Positions 30,370-49,823 are shown, counted from the first letter of the stretch. The stretch: DNA of 64,000 bases from Cynocephalus volans (GCF_027409185.1 NC_084475.1:15644130-15708129), one strand, 5' to 3'. Notes: generated by a model from the sequence alone, not told the origin. A program made the numbers and translations.

Positions 30370-30720
30370 CATGGAAAGAGCCAGAGTTTGGGGTTCAAAT
30401 CGCACAGCTCTGGCACTTCTGCTTGGAGGAATGACTTAACCTGCCTGCGTCCGGTTTCCTTATGTGAGAGACAGGGCAATGAAACCATTCTCATGGATTT
30501 GCCATACCAGGTACATAGAGAGTGCTAGGTCCATGTTTTGAGAAGGCAGCTGGCAGCCCACAGCACTGCGAATGCACCAAACTAGATGCCTGGCTTATTC
30601 ACTTCCAAGCAGGTCAGTTGCGCTCCCCCTCAACCTCAGTTGCCCCATCTATAAAATGGGACTAGTAAACAATGCCTTCCTGCCCTTGCCCACCTCAGAC
30701 GACTGTCATGGGACTCAAAG
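30370..30720 (+). repeat. Two MIR-type fragments
   Basis: About 30370-30500 ('tttggggttcaaatcgcaca', 'gaatgacttaacctgcctgc') and 30580-30720 ('gccccatctataaaatggga') read as sense MIR pieces. Confidence 0.55.
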
Positions 30721-31204
30721 AAACAATAGTGGGAGAGATGGTTTGAGTCCGTGGGAGAGAGTGCCCCTGGGGCAGTGATGGGGGGGCTGCTGTTGCCCCC
30801 ACCCTCTCTCCTCCCTGAGAATGCCCCTCCCCCACCCGCCAGGGCACCCACCAGCTATGGTTCGTGGAGCAACTTCCCCAGTGTGTGCATTTCCAGAGCA
30901 GGGAGAGGGCCTGGCAACCCCCAGAACACTCGCCCATGCAGGCCCGGGGAATACAGAAGCTGGAGTGATGAAGGTGATGGGGCTCCGGGGCTGTGCAGCT
31001 TTGTAGGCTTTCTGTGCTCACCCCACTGGCATGCCCCTGGGGTCTTCTCTAAAGAGCCCTGGTGGCTCTGAATGGACTTGCCAGGCTCCAAACCCCCACC
31101 AGGCCTAGTCATTCAGCAATAAAAACTCAGGAGGGCTCACTGCCCTCAACCTCCTTGGAGGAAATAGGGAGATGAGAGGCAGCCGGCCCAGGGTGCAGCT
31201 CTAG

Positions 31205-31860
31205 AGAGTCAGACAGGCGAGGAGTCAGGCTGTGTTTGTTCTCACTGGCTGTGTGACCCAAGCAGTGATGCAGTGTTCTCAAGCCTCAGTTTTCTCCTCC
31301 ATCAAATGGGTATAATAATCCCCTGTCGTTATTAAATGAGGCCATCATGAGGATTAACTGAAATCACACATGTGAATTGCTGACACAGAGCAGACACTCA
31401 GTAATGCTTGCAATTGTAATGAGACATGGCACAGCTGGGAGCCAGCCTGTCCAGGTTTGAGTTCTGTCTACATCATCTCCCAGTGGTGTGAGCTTGGACA
31501 CGTTTTACAATCATCTTTGTGCCTCAGTTTCCTCCTATGAAAAACATAAATAGCAACTCCCTTCTTGATTTGTGCTGGGGACCAAGCGAGTGACACAGCT
31601 GAAGTGTCTGGGCCACAGTAAGTGTTGCTCCTACTATGGACTACTGGCTTGGAGACCTTCTCTGCACACCTACTATGTACCAGGCAAGTCCCATGTGACG
31701 TCAGTTAAGTCTCACAATAACCCCATCAGGAAGGCAATTTTCATCCATTTTACAGAAGTTAAGTTACCTGACTCGACCAAGGTCACTGCTGTGCAGTAGC
31801 AGATCTGGGATCTGAACCCAGTCTCCAGACTCTGTGTGCCATGTCATTCAGGCCATACTT
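31205..31860. repeat. Cluster of three MIR SINEs
   Basis: Sense copies at about 31215-31410 ('tcactggctgtgtgacccaa') and 31435-31560 ('gtgcctcagtttcctcctat'), then a reversed copy at about 31670-31855 ('tactatgtaccaggcaagtc', 'agtagcagatctgggatctg'). Confidence 0.7.
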
Positions 31861-32490
31861 CAGTGATTTTCATGCTGGGTTCCCCAGAGGTGCCCCAGAG
31901 GCTGCTGAGGTGCAAGCCATGGGGGGAGGAAAGGAGGTCACCTCCAAAGGAGGCTGCACTACTGGGTTCCAGTTCATCCAGAGACAGGGACGAGAGGGAG
32001 ACAGGAATGGGAAGCCTGAGCAAGTGGGAGGCAGAGCTTGGGGGAAAGACACCAAGAGAAGAGGCCTAGAGAGAGGAGATGACAGGAAGAGGGAAAGAGA
32101 GACAGACCAGGGGACCCAGTGTTACAAGGAGAAATGGGACTAAGAGAGATGAAAAGACAGGAAGGGAGACAGGCAGACTTTCTGGTTAGGACAAAACACT
32201 TCTGCAGGCCTCCTCCCCCATCTCAGCAGGCCTGAGACACGAAGTTTTCACCCTCCCAAACAGCCCCCCAATATCTGCCCATGGTCCCATGACACATCCT
32301 GCCGTCTCTCAGTCCAGCCACCCAGGGCAGGTGGGTGCTATGGGACAGACTATGTGCTTGAAGCTGTCAGCGTGCCCCCACCCCACCTCAGGCTGAGCCT
32401 GGTACCTGCCCAGGACCCAGACATGCCCAGGTCAAGATGACCCAAGGTCAAAGACATCTCCCACTGAGGATACATTTATGTGGGGACCAA
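31861..32490. other. Intergenic, no gene found
   Basis: Purine-rich from 31920 to 32170 (G and A runs with 'gagagaggagatgacaggaa'), otherwise featureless. Confidence 0.5.
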
Positions 32491-32499
32491 CACAGCACT

Positions 32500-32725
32500 G
32501 GTGCTCAGACATGCAGGTTTCAGCATCAGTGAAATCTTGCTGTGAGACCTGGTGGCTCTGTGACCTTGGGCAAGTCATATCATTGCTCTGAGCCTCTGTT
32601 TTCCCACCTTTAATAATGATAATGTAGCGCTCCTTTTAGGGCTGTGGTTTTATTGTGAGGGCTAAAGATATGTAAAGTACTTAACGTAAGCACCTGACAC
32701 CTTATAAGTACTCAAGAATTGATAG
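32500..32725 (+). repeat. MIR SINE
   Basis: Near-complete sense MIR: 'tgaccttgggcaagtcatat', 'ctctgagcctctgttttccc' and 'ttgtgagggctaaagata'. Confidence 0.8.
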
Positions 32726-33289
32726 TAAAAACTTGAAAGCTCAGCCCTGGGGACAGGTGTGGCCTAAGGGACACAGGTCAGGGAGCCTGAATTTTCCTTA
32801 ACAAAACATCGCCTAACCTCTCTGATAATATCCTCACCTGTGAAGTGGGCTGAAACTTACCCTCACCTGCCCACTTCACAGGGACAGGGGAAAGCTTTTG
32901 ATAAATTGTAACGTTCAGACAGTGACACAATGAGGGTGACTCCCTCTCCAGAATAGATGCTCAGCTCCTTGGGTACCCCAGGAGCAGCTCTGGACTCCCA
33001 GAGGTCAGCCCACTGGATAGACACCCACCTTGGCTAGCTGACCATTCCTTAGCCACTGGCTGAATTGACAATGACCCCTGCTGGTCTAGATGAGGATGTC
33101 TCCAGTGAGGTCTCCAGGAGCCAGGATGCTGGTGGGGTGGGGGTGAGAGTAGGGGGACTCCTTTTCATATGGTGGTTCGTAGAACAGAAGAACAGAACTG
33201 CTCCCTGGGACTGCCTAGCACCCACCTACCAAGTGACTAAGCAACTGCAAATGCAAGGGGTACCCCATGGGCCAGTCTCAGACCAACAA

Positions 33290-33510
33290 TAACCATGATC
33301 ATTATTAACTGATGTGTACTAAATATCAGGTAATGTGCTAAGTGCTTTTTATGCATTATCATTCCACCCTCTTAATAACCTATAGGGTTAACACTATTAT
33401 TATAATACCTATTTTACATATGAGGAAACGGACTCAGAGAGGCTGGGTAACTTACCCAAGGTCACACAGCTGGAAAGGGTGGAGCCAGTTTTGCTGCCCA
33501 GATCTGGCCA
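33290..33510 (-). repeat. MIR SINE, antisense
   Basis: Near-complete reversed MIR, with 'taatgtgctaagtgcttttt', 'acatatgaggaaacggactc' and 'aaggtcacacagctggaaag'. Confidence 0.8.
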
Positions 33511-33865
33511 TCCCCTGAATCCTGCCACCTCCTATACAACCTGGACTTAGCTCAGAGAAGGTGACATTCATTGGGGGACAGGAATGCCATGCCATCTGGG
33601 ACTGGTCGTAATGTGGGGATAGGAAGCAGTGGGCACCCTGGGAGGCATCAAGAGACCTAATGCTGCTTTGCCTACTTGGCTGCTCTGTGGCTTCAGGCCA
33701 GCCCCTTCCCTTCTGGGCCTCAGTTACCTCTTCTGTAAAATGAGAGGGCTGGGCCACACACCTTGGAGGCCCTTTCCACCTCTGATTCATTCCACCCTCT
33801 CCCCACCTCCGTCAAATCTGTAATCTCGTGTATGATGTGTTTAGTCCATAGCCGTCTAACCAAAG

Positions 33866-34012
33866 CTTCTCAGCCTAGGGTTCCTGCACCCCATGAGACC
33901 TGGAATTATAAGCAAAATTGCATGAGTGTGCGTGTGCCCAGTGTGCATTTTTCCAGGAAAAATGTTCATATTATTACCAGATTCTAATCTCAAAAGGCTG
34001 AGAAACACTGAT
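33866..34012. mobile_element. Small hAT-type DNA transposon
   Basis: Ends 'cttctcagcctagggttcct' and 'caaaaggctgagaaacactg' are inverted repeats of the MER hAT type. The body carries a 'gagacctggaattataagca' block. No coding capacity. Confidence 0.5.
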
Positions 34013-34019
34013 TATTCTA

Positions 34020-36797
34020 AACCTTTAGAACTTCCCTAACCTTGATCTAAATTTTTAGGGGAATGAGTCAAGAAAATTGAGTCCCTACCATGTCAACTTC
34101 TTCCCTTTGCTTGTGTTTAAGTCCCCTAGCTTCCTGGAGCTGCCCCCACCAGCCCAGGCCCATGGCGATCTCCACCCCCTTTGCTTCCAGTTAGTCTCTG
34201 CCTGGATGCTGAAGCTCTGGCCCGCTGTCCTGTCCTTGCCAGTCTTCCTCACTCCCATGTCCTCCCCTGGACCGTCGCAGCGAAGACTGGGGGGTCTCAT
34301 GAGGTAGGTGCATGACCAGGTTGGCCAGCAGGGGCTGCAGGGCAGACAGGCCCGGTGGAGTGTGGGCGGGTGGACTAGCGTCCTGTCTGCCGCCTCAGCA
34401 GCCTGGGTGTGAGCACAGCATGGCAGCAGTCGGGAGGCCTGTGTTCTGGGTCTGGCCCTTCCCCTCCATGGGCCTCAGTTTTCCCATCCTAAAGTGAATG
34501 GAGGTGGCCCAGAATCCCTGGATGGTTGCTTGGCAACCTTCCAACTCTGGCATCCTGTGGACCTTTCTGACTGATGCTGGGGGGAGGGGACTGTCTTGAA
34601 CTCCCCTTGGCAGAAGCAATTGGCCCAGCAGAATAGAACAAGATGGCAGGAAACAGAGCCCACCGTCCACAGCCTGAGGAGGAGTCTTAGCTCTGGGAGA
34701 AAGGAAGGCTCTAAATCACGTTGCCCCTAAGAGCTGCCTGGGGATGGTGATGGAAATGGAGACCCCACTGGAGGCTTCCCAGGGTTGGGAGGGCTCAGTC
34801 TGGGTGACAGGTGACAGTTTCCAGGATACGTCTTCTGTCCATCTCTGGAAGAGGCCAGGCAGGTGCTGGTGGGAGGAGAGAGAGCACCACGCTGCCCTCA
34901 GCTGCCGCAGGTCCTGGAGACGGGGCTGGGGCCTCGACCATCCTGCTCACTCAGCTGCTGGGGGACTCTCCTGTCCCAGTTCTTCTTAACCCTCCCTCCC
35001 CACCAGCTGCTAATTCTGGGCCCAGCTAGCATAGCCAGGCAAAAGCCCAGGGGTCGGGGTGGGGGGGGTTGTCCCCACAAAGACACCATGTGGAGATGCA
35101 CAGGGTGGGGACTCAAGGACTCCTCCGAGGGACAGGACCCCGTCCTCACAGGCACAGGGAAGACCCTCTCCCACCTCCACCCTGTCTTCACACTGCCCCT
35201 CTCCCACCCTCAAATGATTCAGAACAAGACACGGGCATGACCATGATGTAGAACATTCTCTACAAAAGTTATAATGAGCCTGAGAGAAGGGTTTGTTTTA
35301 CAGTGGTGGGAACCACAGAGCCTGTCCCACCTCAGCACAGGGAGAACCAGCAAGAGGCTGAGAGTAAACGCACAGGGAACAGGAGAGAAAGGGCAGCACC
35401 TGGGGCTCGGAGAAAGAAGAGTCGGCACTTGGGGGTGGCCCCAGCCTCAGGCCCAAAGAACAGGATGGCATGGCAGGCAGCCAAGCCCTCGGTGTCCTGA
35501 AGCGGGAAAGGGACCTGCCCTGGGCATGTGTGTGGACGGGGGCCCCCACACAGACGGACTAGAGAGAGGTCTTTGGGGGCTGTCTTTCCCTCACTCCAGG
35601 GAGGAGCTGGGGCCGTGGCCGTGCTCCCAGTAGGGGCTGCTTCCCAAGCCGAGGTCAGCAGCGGGCACTCCCACTGCTAGAGAGCTCTGAGGACACACCT
35701 CTGAGTACCCTCTGGGCAGGACTTTCTGGTCTCACCATCATCACAGAGCTGGGACGCAAGGTGAGCTCTGGATTACCCACCGTCCATACAGAAATATGCA
35801 GCAGCCCAGTCCCTTCCAGACCTCAAGGGAAACCCAACAACCAACCCCCAGCATGTGCACACACACACACACAGAGTCCTGGGGACCTGGGGACAATCGG
35901 CAGTTTAGGTTACCCACATCTTCCAGTGCCCACATCACAGGACTTGCCCAGTCTCTGCCTGTCGCAGACCTGGGAGACTCTGAGGCAATTGGCAGATGCC
36001 TTTCTCTAGCTCATCATGTGCCCACCAGGCCTGGGGGTCATAATACTGCAGCCTGTTGTTCTAGCACCTTGTGTCCAGCTCCCTGACCCCCTTGAGTCCC
36101 TTTGGGGGGGTCAGGCTTACACAACGGAGGAGGGAAGGCTGGAGGAAGACAGTCACCCCCACCCCACCCCAGCCCAGCTCTCCAGCTCCCAGCCTTGGCC
36201 AGTGGATGAAGGGGAAGGGGGCTGGCTATGCACATGGATGGGATGGGGACTGCAAGTCAGGACATTTGGCTGAAGAGTCTGGGCGGGGAGCCTCCCCTCT
36301 GGGGTGCATGGGGGGAGGGGAAGCAGCGCCAACTCTTCCCTTCACAAAAATGTAGGAAACCGGCAAGTCTCCAGCCTGAGCACGAGAGAGAACAGAACCC
36401 TCAGAGGAGGGGTGGGAGAGACAATGGCTCCTAGGACAGGCCATGCACCTCCCCCCATACACACAGTCCCATCCAGCTCCGATGCCCCTGCCCTCCCTCC
36501 AGGACTGGCCTTCCGCAAATCTGCATGTCCTTTAGGGCCGCTCTGATGGTGGTGGCTCAGGGGCTCTGGGTCCCCTCAGAACTGTTATTCTGGGCCACTC
36601 TCCTGCCGCTCTGGGTGCCTCCAGGCCACACCCTCTGCTTCAGGGTGTGGACAGGCTTTCAAAGGAGGCCACCCATATGGTCCTTGCTCCTGGGGGAGGG
36701 GCTGCAGGGCTGGCGACTGTGAGGTGAGGACCTCGTGGCCCCACCGTGGGTTGTGGCAACTTGCAATTCGTTTTGGTCTGGGGAGAGGAACTCCCGG
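34020..36797 (-). other. USH1G: Region holding the USH1G 3' UTR
   Basis: Starts just past the spliced USH1G stop (36798-36800). By analogy to human (about 2 kb of 3' UTR) the transcript should end near 34-35 kb, but I find no AATAAA or ATTAAA on the minus strand here. A pyrimidine-rich MIR-like scrap lies near 33690-33780. No other gene is seen. Confidence 0.4.
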
Positions 36798-42727
<5,930 letters not shown>

Positions 42728-43002
42728 GTGCGTGCCCGGGCCAGAAGGCCCTCGGATTTGGGGAGGGGGGACCCTGGACGGCTTCCTTCTTCCCCGTCGA
42801 GCGCGAGAGGGGCAGGCTCCGGGTTTTCTCTTCTTCCTCAGCGCTTTCTCCAGCACCCCCAGTCCCCACCGTCCGGGTTAGGAACTCCCTGGTCCCCAAA
42901 TCAAGGGACAAGACGGGAGGAGGAGAGCCCTCGGGGTTAACCTGCAGTCCTGTTCGCCCCTCCCCCACAGTGACCCCGCCAACCTCCTCCAGTCGCCCCG
43001 CC

Positions 43003-46000
43003 ATGTCCGAGGAGCTGGCGCGGGGCCCCAAGGAGAGCCCCCCGGTGCCCCGGGCGGGTCCCCCCGAGGGGTGGAAGAAGGGCGGCCGCCTGCTGTCCGT
43101 GCTGCTGGCGGTGAACGTGCTGCTCCTCGCCTGCACGCTCGTCAGCGGCGGCGCCTTCAACAAGGTGGCGGTGTACGACACCGACGTGTTCGCGCTGCTC
43201 ACCGCCATGATGCTGCTCGCCGCCCTCTGGATCCTTTTCTACCTCCTGCGCACTGCGCGCTGCCCCGACGCCGTCCCCTACCGGGACGCGCACGCCGGCC
43301 CCATCTGGCTCCGAGGTGCCAGGGGAGGTGGAGGTGGGGTGGGGGGGAGCACGGCGCGGGGCTGCAGGCTGGGGCTGCTGGAGAAATTGCAGAGTTGCAC
43401 GTCGACGCAAGCCTTTGATGGAGAGCAGGAAACAGAAGGCAGCAGTAGCTGAAAGAGCTGACCTAAGGCACTTCTTATCTATGCAGCCCGGAAGAAAGGG
43501 GCTCAATAGGACAGCCGCCCAACCACCCACTCAATCATACACTCATCCTCCCACCCACCCCGTTCATCTATCCTTCCACCCAATCATCCCACCACTCCCC
43601 CATCCACCCACCCATCTAGCCACCCATCCCCAGCTCTGCAAGCCTTCTCTCCTGCCTGTCTAATCCACCACCACCATCCTGCCCCTGATCCCCAGGTGGG
43701 CTGGTGCTGTTTGGGATCTGCACTCTTGTCATGGATGTCTTCAAGACCGGTTACTATTCCAGCTTCTTTGAGTGCCAATCAGCCATCAAGATCCTGCACC
43801 CCCTCATCCAAGCGGTGTTTGTCATTGTCCAGGTGGGTGGGAGGAATGTCCCTGAGTGTGAATGTCCCTTGGCAAGGGGTCAGGAGACCTGAGCTCCACT
43901 CCCCCTTCTACTCTGTGCATTTAAATAAACTGGGGATAGGACTGTAGTGGGGACCCTAGGAGTCCACACATGTGGAAGCACTCGGTAATGAAGAAATATC
44001 CAAATATGAGCTCCTTCATAGGGCCCTGTGATTTTATTTCATTCTAAGCAGTGCCAATAGTTAACATATAGGAGGTGTGAATTGGGATAAAGGCCCTGTC
44101 CCCTAGAACCTGGCCTGTCCTCCTTGGGTGCCCATAGAGGGCCTCAGTCCCAGCCCAGGGTCCTGCTGTGGACATGGCCGGTTTGGCCTTAGCCATGGCC
44201 CCTATGTTCTGTATTTGTTCAGGAAGTAGGGCATCCTGTAACTGGGATTTTTCAAACAAGTTTAATTTTTTTGCTCATAAACAACCTTCTGATTAAGCTG
44301 ATGGGTCTTACATGGGACCAGAACAGACCCCAGCCCTGTATCATGACCAGAACGGCCACATGGGTGATGCTCTCCCCGAAACATCACCCCTGCTGCCAAA
44401 GTTTCCACAATACAACACACGTATGGCTTTGGCATTTATGTAGTTTTAGTCTTTTACATTTTATGTGTTTGATGAATACTCAGGTAAAATGAAAATACAG
44501 ATAGCCCACATTAACAAATCCCATGTCAGGGATTCATTAGCAGTCAGATGAAAGTAGGGACTTGCAGTGTGACGAAGGAAGAGGATGGGCAGAGGATGTC
44601 GTCAAAGGGAGTCAGAAGTCGCCAGAGACTCATTTGACCTTGAGCAAGACTTAGCCTGAGGCTGGCCTTGCTCCCAGGAATAAATATAACCAGGTAGTCA
44701 AAATCTGCTTGACTCCCATCCCCTCCCCCTGAAAAACCCCCAAGACCAGAGAGTTTTTTTACAGATGACATTTTGCAAATCTTCAAAGAACCGAGGGCCA
44801 CTGTTTTATACAAACTGTACCATAGAATAGAAAAAAGAAATGCTCCCTGTCTTATTTTGTAAAGCTGAAATAAACTTGATCACTTAGTCTAAGGGCTCTT
44901 GGGGTAGAGAGAATGTAATACTGGGCATGGACGTGGGCAGCCTGGAGTTCAGCCCATCTGCAGAGTAAGTGACCCTCATCACTCTCTCTCAAACAGACTT
45001 ACTTTCTCTGGGTCTCCGCTAAAGACTGTATTCACGTCCACCTGGATCTGACCCGGTGAGAACCGCAGCTCCATGTCTGTGTCCAGCGTTCCAGTCACCT
45101 TGCATGACAGATGAGGGCTTTCCAACCTGTGGCGTGCGTCCTCTTTCTGCTCCCTGTGGGCTTTCGGCCAAGGTCCCCTTGCTTTGTCAGCCTGACTTCC
45201 ACTTCCCTTTCCCCTGGGGGTGGGGGCATTGGTGGTCTGAGCCTCTGGGCAACCTGGGCCCTCTCTTGGGTGGGATCCTGGCCAGGCTAAGTGTTCCTTC
45301 CAAACTCAGCTACCCTGTTCACACAGGGGCCTGACTGCTTTCTCATTTCTCAACACCATCTCTCACTATAGTTCATCAGGGATTCACTGGCCTCTTTGGC
45401 TCCCCCAACAGGTGTGGTCTCATGTTCACACTTACCACCAACCTGGCCATCTGGATGGCGGCTGTAGTGGATGAATCCGTGCACCATGCCCACTCCTACA
45501 CCAGTTTTCACAGCAACGGCAGCTACACCCGCCTCGCCCCTGACCGTGAGTTCACTCTTAATCCTGGCCCTGTAGCTGCCAGGTCGTGGGCTGGGTGCTC
45601 TGTGGATTTGTAGAGTCAGACTCCCATGACCTCATGAGGGCATGGAGGCAAAGGTGAAAGCCAGAGCCTCCTCTCGCTCCAGGCTGCACCTCTGAAGTGT
45701 AAGTGTAGGCATCCCAGGACAGGGAGTATCAAGGGACAACTCATCCTTGAGGGTGCAGCTGTGGCCCCATTATTCAGCTCTCCATCCCACCAAGGAGAGA
45801 CCCTGCCTCCAGGAAGAAAGGGCAAGGGGGATCAAGCTGCAGAGACGGGAAGGGAGGCAGAGTGGTCCTGTAGTGGAAACATGGGATCAGGTGGGAGAGC
45901 CTGGGAAGGAGAAGGTGAGAAATAATCGTCACATCACATGATGGTAGTGACAATTTGCTGAGCTCTATATGTCAGGCACTGTGCTAAGTGTCTTCAGCAT

Positions 46001-49000
46001 TCAGTTTAACCCTCCCAACTTCCCTATGAGATGGCTACTACTAATATTCCCATTTTATAGATTCAGAAACTAAGGCATAGAGAGGTTAAGTAGCTTTTGC
46101 AAGGTAATAGAGCTTGAAATTGGAGCACTAGTGTTCAGATCCATTTTTGCTCTTAACCAATATTCTGTACTGAGGAAGAACAGTCCCCCAATCTTAGTTC
46201 TCTGGACTTCTCTAGGGCCTCCCATTAGCTGGAACCAGACTAGATGACTCAGATATATGCACACACCCCAGGCATGGGAGGGTCCAGGAACAGAAAACAT
46301 GGCCCCAGCCCTCAGGGAGACCCCAGCCCAGCAGGACTGATAAATGTCCAGCTTGCACATCCAGAGGACTCCTGAGGATGGTTAAAAGAAACCTGGGAGG
46401 TGGTCAACTTAACATAGTGGCCATGTGGGGGAGGGGAGAGGTCTCTGCCCTGTGGTTGAAAGTCAGGTAATTTGCTTTAGCTCTGCCATTACGAGTCACT
46501 TTACCTCTCTGGCACATAGTACGTGCTCAATAAATATCTGGGGGATAAATGAACATGCCAGGCCCTGTGAAGGTGTTTGGGATATGATGGTGAATATGGC
46601 AGACAGAGACCCTGCCCTTACAAAGGTCACATGCTAGGGGTGAGGTTCTCCAGGAAGATGGGAGGGCAGTCCAGCCCTGGGCCCCTCTCTCCACAGCGGA
46701 GCGTGCAGGCAGCCTGGTTGGAGGAGACCCCTGCCCCTGCAACACAGCTATCTGCCAGATCTTCCAGCAGGGCTATTTCTACCTGTACCCCTTCAACATC
46801 GAGTACAGTCTCTTTGCTTCCACCATGCTCTACGTTATGTGGAAGAACGTGGGCAGGCTGCTGGCCTCTACCCACAGCCACGGCCACACCCCAGCCCAGG
46901 TCAGCCTCTTCCGGGAGACCTATTTTGCTGGCCCGGTCCTGGGCTTGATGCTCTTTGTGGTGGGACTGGCTGTCTTCATCATCTACGAGGTCCAAGTGAG
47001 TGGAGAGGGGGGCTGCACCCAGCAGGCCCTGGTCATCTACTACAGCTTCAACATCGTCTGTCTGGGGCTTATGACCTTGGTCAGCCTGAGCGGCTCAGTC
47101 ATCTACCGTTTTGACCGCCGAGCCATGGACCACCATAAGAACCCCACGCGCACCCTGGATGTGGCCCTGCTGATGGGTGCCGCCCTGGGCCAGTATGCCA
47201 TCTCCTACTATTCCATCGTGGCCGTGGTGGTGGGCACACCAAGGGACCTGATGGGGGGGCTCAACCTAGCCCATGCTCTGCTCATGATTGCCCAGCATAC
47301 CTTCCAGAATGTGTTCATCATTGAGAGCCTGCACCGGGGACCACCTGGGGCCGAGATACATGAAACCCCCACAATGGAGCCCTGCCAAGGCCTCACCTTT
47401 GCCAACATGGATGCCCTCCACACCTTGCCTGCCTGCCCACCCACCCCCAGGCTGGTTAGCCCCAGCCCAGCAGGCCCTCCGGAAACAGTGGCCATCCTCT
47501 TGGCCCCCAGGGGCCACTGGAGACGTCGGTGCCTAAAAGACATTTCTCTCTTTCTGCTGCTCTGCAATGTCATCGTGAGTAGCTGGGGGGAGACGGGGTG
47601 GGTTGGGGGTAAGAAGAGGCTGAGGAAGGATGCTCCTGCAAATTCACTCACTGGCCTTCTCTGTCCTGCCTCTAGCCCCCTTGAGAATCTCAGGGCACAC
47701 AGAGAAAATGAAATCCCAACGTTCTGGCCTCTAGGCAGTGATGGAGCTGGAGGGGTTGCAGGGAATGCTGAAATGCTGACATGGGGCAAGGCGGAGGTGG
47801 CAGGGAGCTGAGAGCCCATGTGGAAGGCAGGAGTGAGGGGGCGGCAGGGACCCTCACCCTCTGGTGGGAGGTGTGACTGCTCCTGGGAACTTGTGACCTG
47901 CCTGCTTCTCAGAATAATTGGAGCAGCATCAGGAAGTAGCACAGAGCAGCGTAAGTGTGAGCGATCTGTTAGAGTGCAGTGCGAGCAGGCTGGGAAGGGG
48001 GGGCATCTCCAACAGCTGCCCCCTCCCCAGTGATTCAGCAAAGCCAGCCATTAGGAGCAGCAGACTTCACCCAGTACAAATATACTGCTGTATGGAAACA
48101 CTCCAGGGCAGAAACACTCGTAATGCAGATGCACCCCGATAGAGAAACAGTCCTAGTATAGCTGCAAACCCAATACAGAAATGCCTGCCTCAGTGTAGAA
48201 ATAATCCCCAGGAGGGAAATCTCTAATGTAGAAACATGTACCCATGTGGGTACATCCCAAATAGAAAAACAGCTCTAATGAAGTTTCATTCAATATAAAA
48301 ACAGCCCTCTTAGCTATAATCTCCAATAGAAAAATATCCCTAATATAGAAATATTCTTAATGGGGGTATAAGTATCCCAATATAGAACATCCCCAGAGTG
48401 AGTTCTCCCCCATGAAATTCTACCCACATGAAATATACCCATAGCCCTAGCTGAGATGCATTCTTAGTGAAGTCACACTGTGAAAATTGCCCATCCTACA
48501 CGTGACCTTCTGTGCAGTCATGGTCCCCGTAGATACGATATGATCCTTGGTAGGAGACTTCCAACAAAGCAAATTTCACTTTTTTTTTTTTTTTTTAAAG
48601 ATGACCGGTAAGGGGATCTCAACCCTTGGCTTGGTGTTGTCAGCACCACGCTCAGCCAGTGAGCCAACTGGCCATTCCTATATAGGATCCGAACCCGTGG
48701 CCTTGGTGTTATCAGCACTGCACTCTCCCGAGTGAGCCACGGGACGGCCTGCAAATTTCACTTTTTTTAAAAAAAGTGTGTGGTCACCAGTCTCTGACCC
48801 TGTACCAGTAGAAGCAATAAGGCTCAAAACCTCATCATGTCTTGGGCCCACCCCCTGCCATGACCCTGCCCCCTCCCACGGCCCCACCCCCACCTTCCAC
48901 GCAGGCCTGGCTTGTAGGGAGGCTGTTCTTGCTGCAGGTATCTGAGCCTGAATCACCTCAACAGCAGCAGCTCCATCCCCATCTCTTCATTTTATAGGAC

Positions 49001-49823
49001 AGACACAGGCTCAGAGGAGGGCTGTGACTTGCCCAAGGATGCAAATAATTGGGAGTGGCGGTGGAGCTAGCCTAGAAGCCTTTGTTCTTTGCCTCCTATC
49101 TCAAGTGCCCCACGTGTGAACCATCTGAGCTCACAGCCTGAGATGAAGCAGGATTCCACTTCAACCTCCTCCCAGCTCTGGGAAGGAGGAAGGGGGAAGG
49201 GGGCAGGGGTGGAGCTGAAGAGCAGAACTAATGGAGGGCAGGGGTGGGGTAGCCTCTGGCAGGACCCTGAACCCCCTGAGCTGGGTCTGTCTGCTTCTAC
49301 CACCACCAGTGCTAAGACTTCATCTCCCCAGGAGAGAGCTGCTGATTGAGCTGTTTGTACCTCCTCATCTATGAGACCTCTTCTCCCCTATGCCCTCCCA
49401 TGGGTAGGCCCTGCTAAGATTCAGGGACAGGTGATCACAGGTGGTCCCCTAACCTGGGAATGGCAAGTTCAGTTGGGCACCCTCCTTAGAGAGTACCAGA
49501 CCCTGTTTAGGATGCCAGAGGTCCCCACTCAGTGACATTCAATCTCCCAAACTAGAAGGCTGGCATCCCCATGCTCTCACAGCCCAGCAAAACCCACAGA
49601 AATGACCCACAGGCGCCAGGCCGGCTCCTGACACGCCCCTCTGTCCACACAGCTGTGGATCATACCTGCCTTCGGGGCTCGCCCTCACTTCAGCAACGCC
49701 GTGGAGGTGGACTTCTACGGCTACTCCCTCTGGGCAGCCATTGTCAACATCTGCCTGCCTTTCGGCATCTTCTACCGCATGCACGCGGTCTCCAGCCTGC
49801 TGGAGGTCTATGTGCTGTCCTGA
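43003..49823 (+). CDS. OTOP2: OTOP2, otopetrin 2 proton channel
   Basis: Proton-selective channel of the otopetrin family with 12 membrane helices in two six-helix halves; in human it is strong in colon epithelium. Coding exons: 43003-43315, 43696-43832, 44997-45055, 45412-45545, 46697-47574 and 49653-49823, total 1692 nt or 563 residues (human 562). All junctions are GT-AG and in phase. It begins MSEELARGPKESPP. TM1 is LLSVLLAVNVLLLACTLVSG. The big exon holds the 'YPFNIEYSLFASTMLYVMWK' block and the second half. It ends SLLEVYVLS. The 5' exon is non-coding (ends 42727), with its acceptor at 42969-42970. It is a tandem paralogue of OTOP3, which lies 1.8 kb downstream. No defects seen. Confidence 0.96.
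43525..43640 (+). repeat. Degenerate (CCAY)n repeat
   Basis: Intronic tract of ccac, ccat and atcc units in OTOP2, with many interruptions. Confidence 0.7.
43833..44996 (+). other. OTOP2: OTOP2 intron 3
   Basis: About 1.2 kb between the 137 nt and 59 nt exons. AT-richer than its surroundings from 44240 to 44880. No recognised repeat or gene. Confidence 0.6.
45546..46696 (+). other. OTOP2: OTOP2 intron before the large exon
   Basis: Contains a reversed MIR (about 45945-46170: 'gtcaggcactgtgctaagtg', 'agaggttaagtagcttttgc') and a sense MIR tail at 46460-46560 ('ggcacatagtacgtgctcaa'). Confidence 0.65.
48055..48430 (+). repeat. Degenerate minisatellite in the last OTOP2 intron
   Basis: More than a dozen spaced variants of 'aatatagaaatatcccta', such as 'agtgtagaaataatcccc', 'aatgtagaaacatgtaccc', 'aaatagaaaaacagctcta' and 'aatatagaaatattctta'. 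Period is roughly 18-24 bp. It does not match any interspersed family I know. Confidence 0.7.
48581..48750 (-). mobile_element. CYN-type tRNA-Ile dimer SINE
   Basis: Reversed dimer with poly(T) and 'aaagatgaccggtaagggga', ending 'gagccacgggacggcct'. Near-perfect duplication gcaaatttcactttttt on both sides (from 48569 and 48751). Confidence 0.9.
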
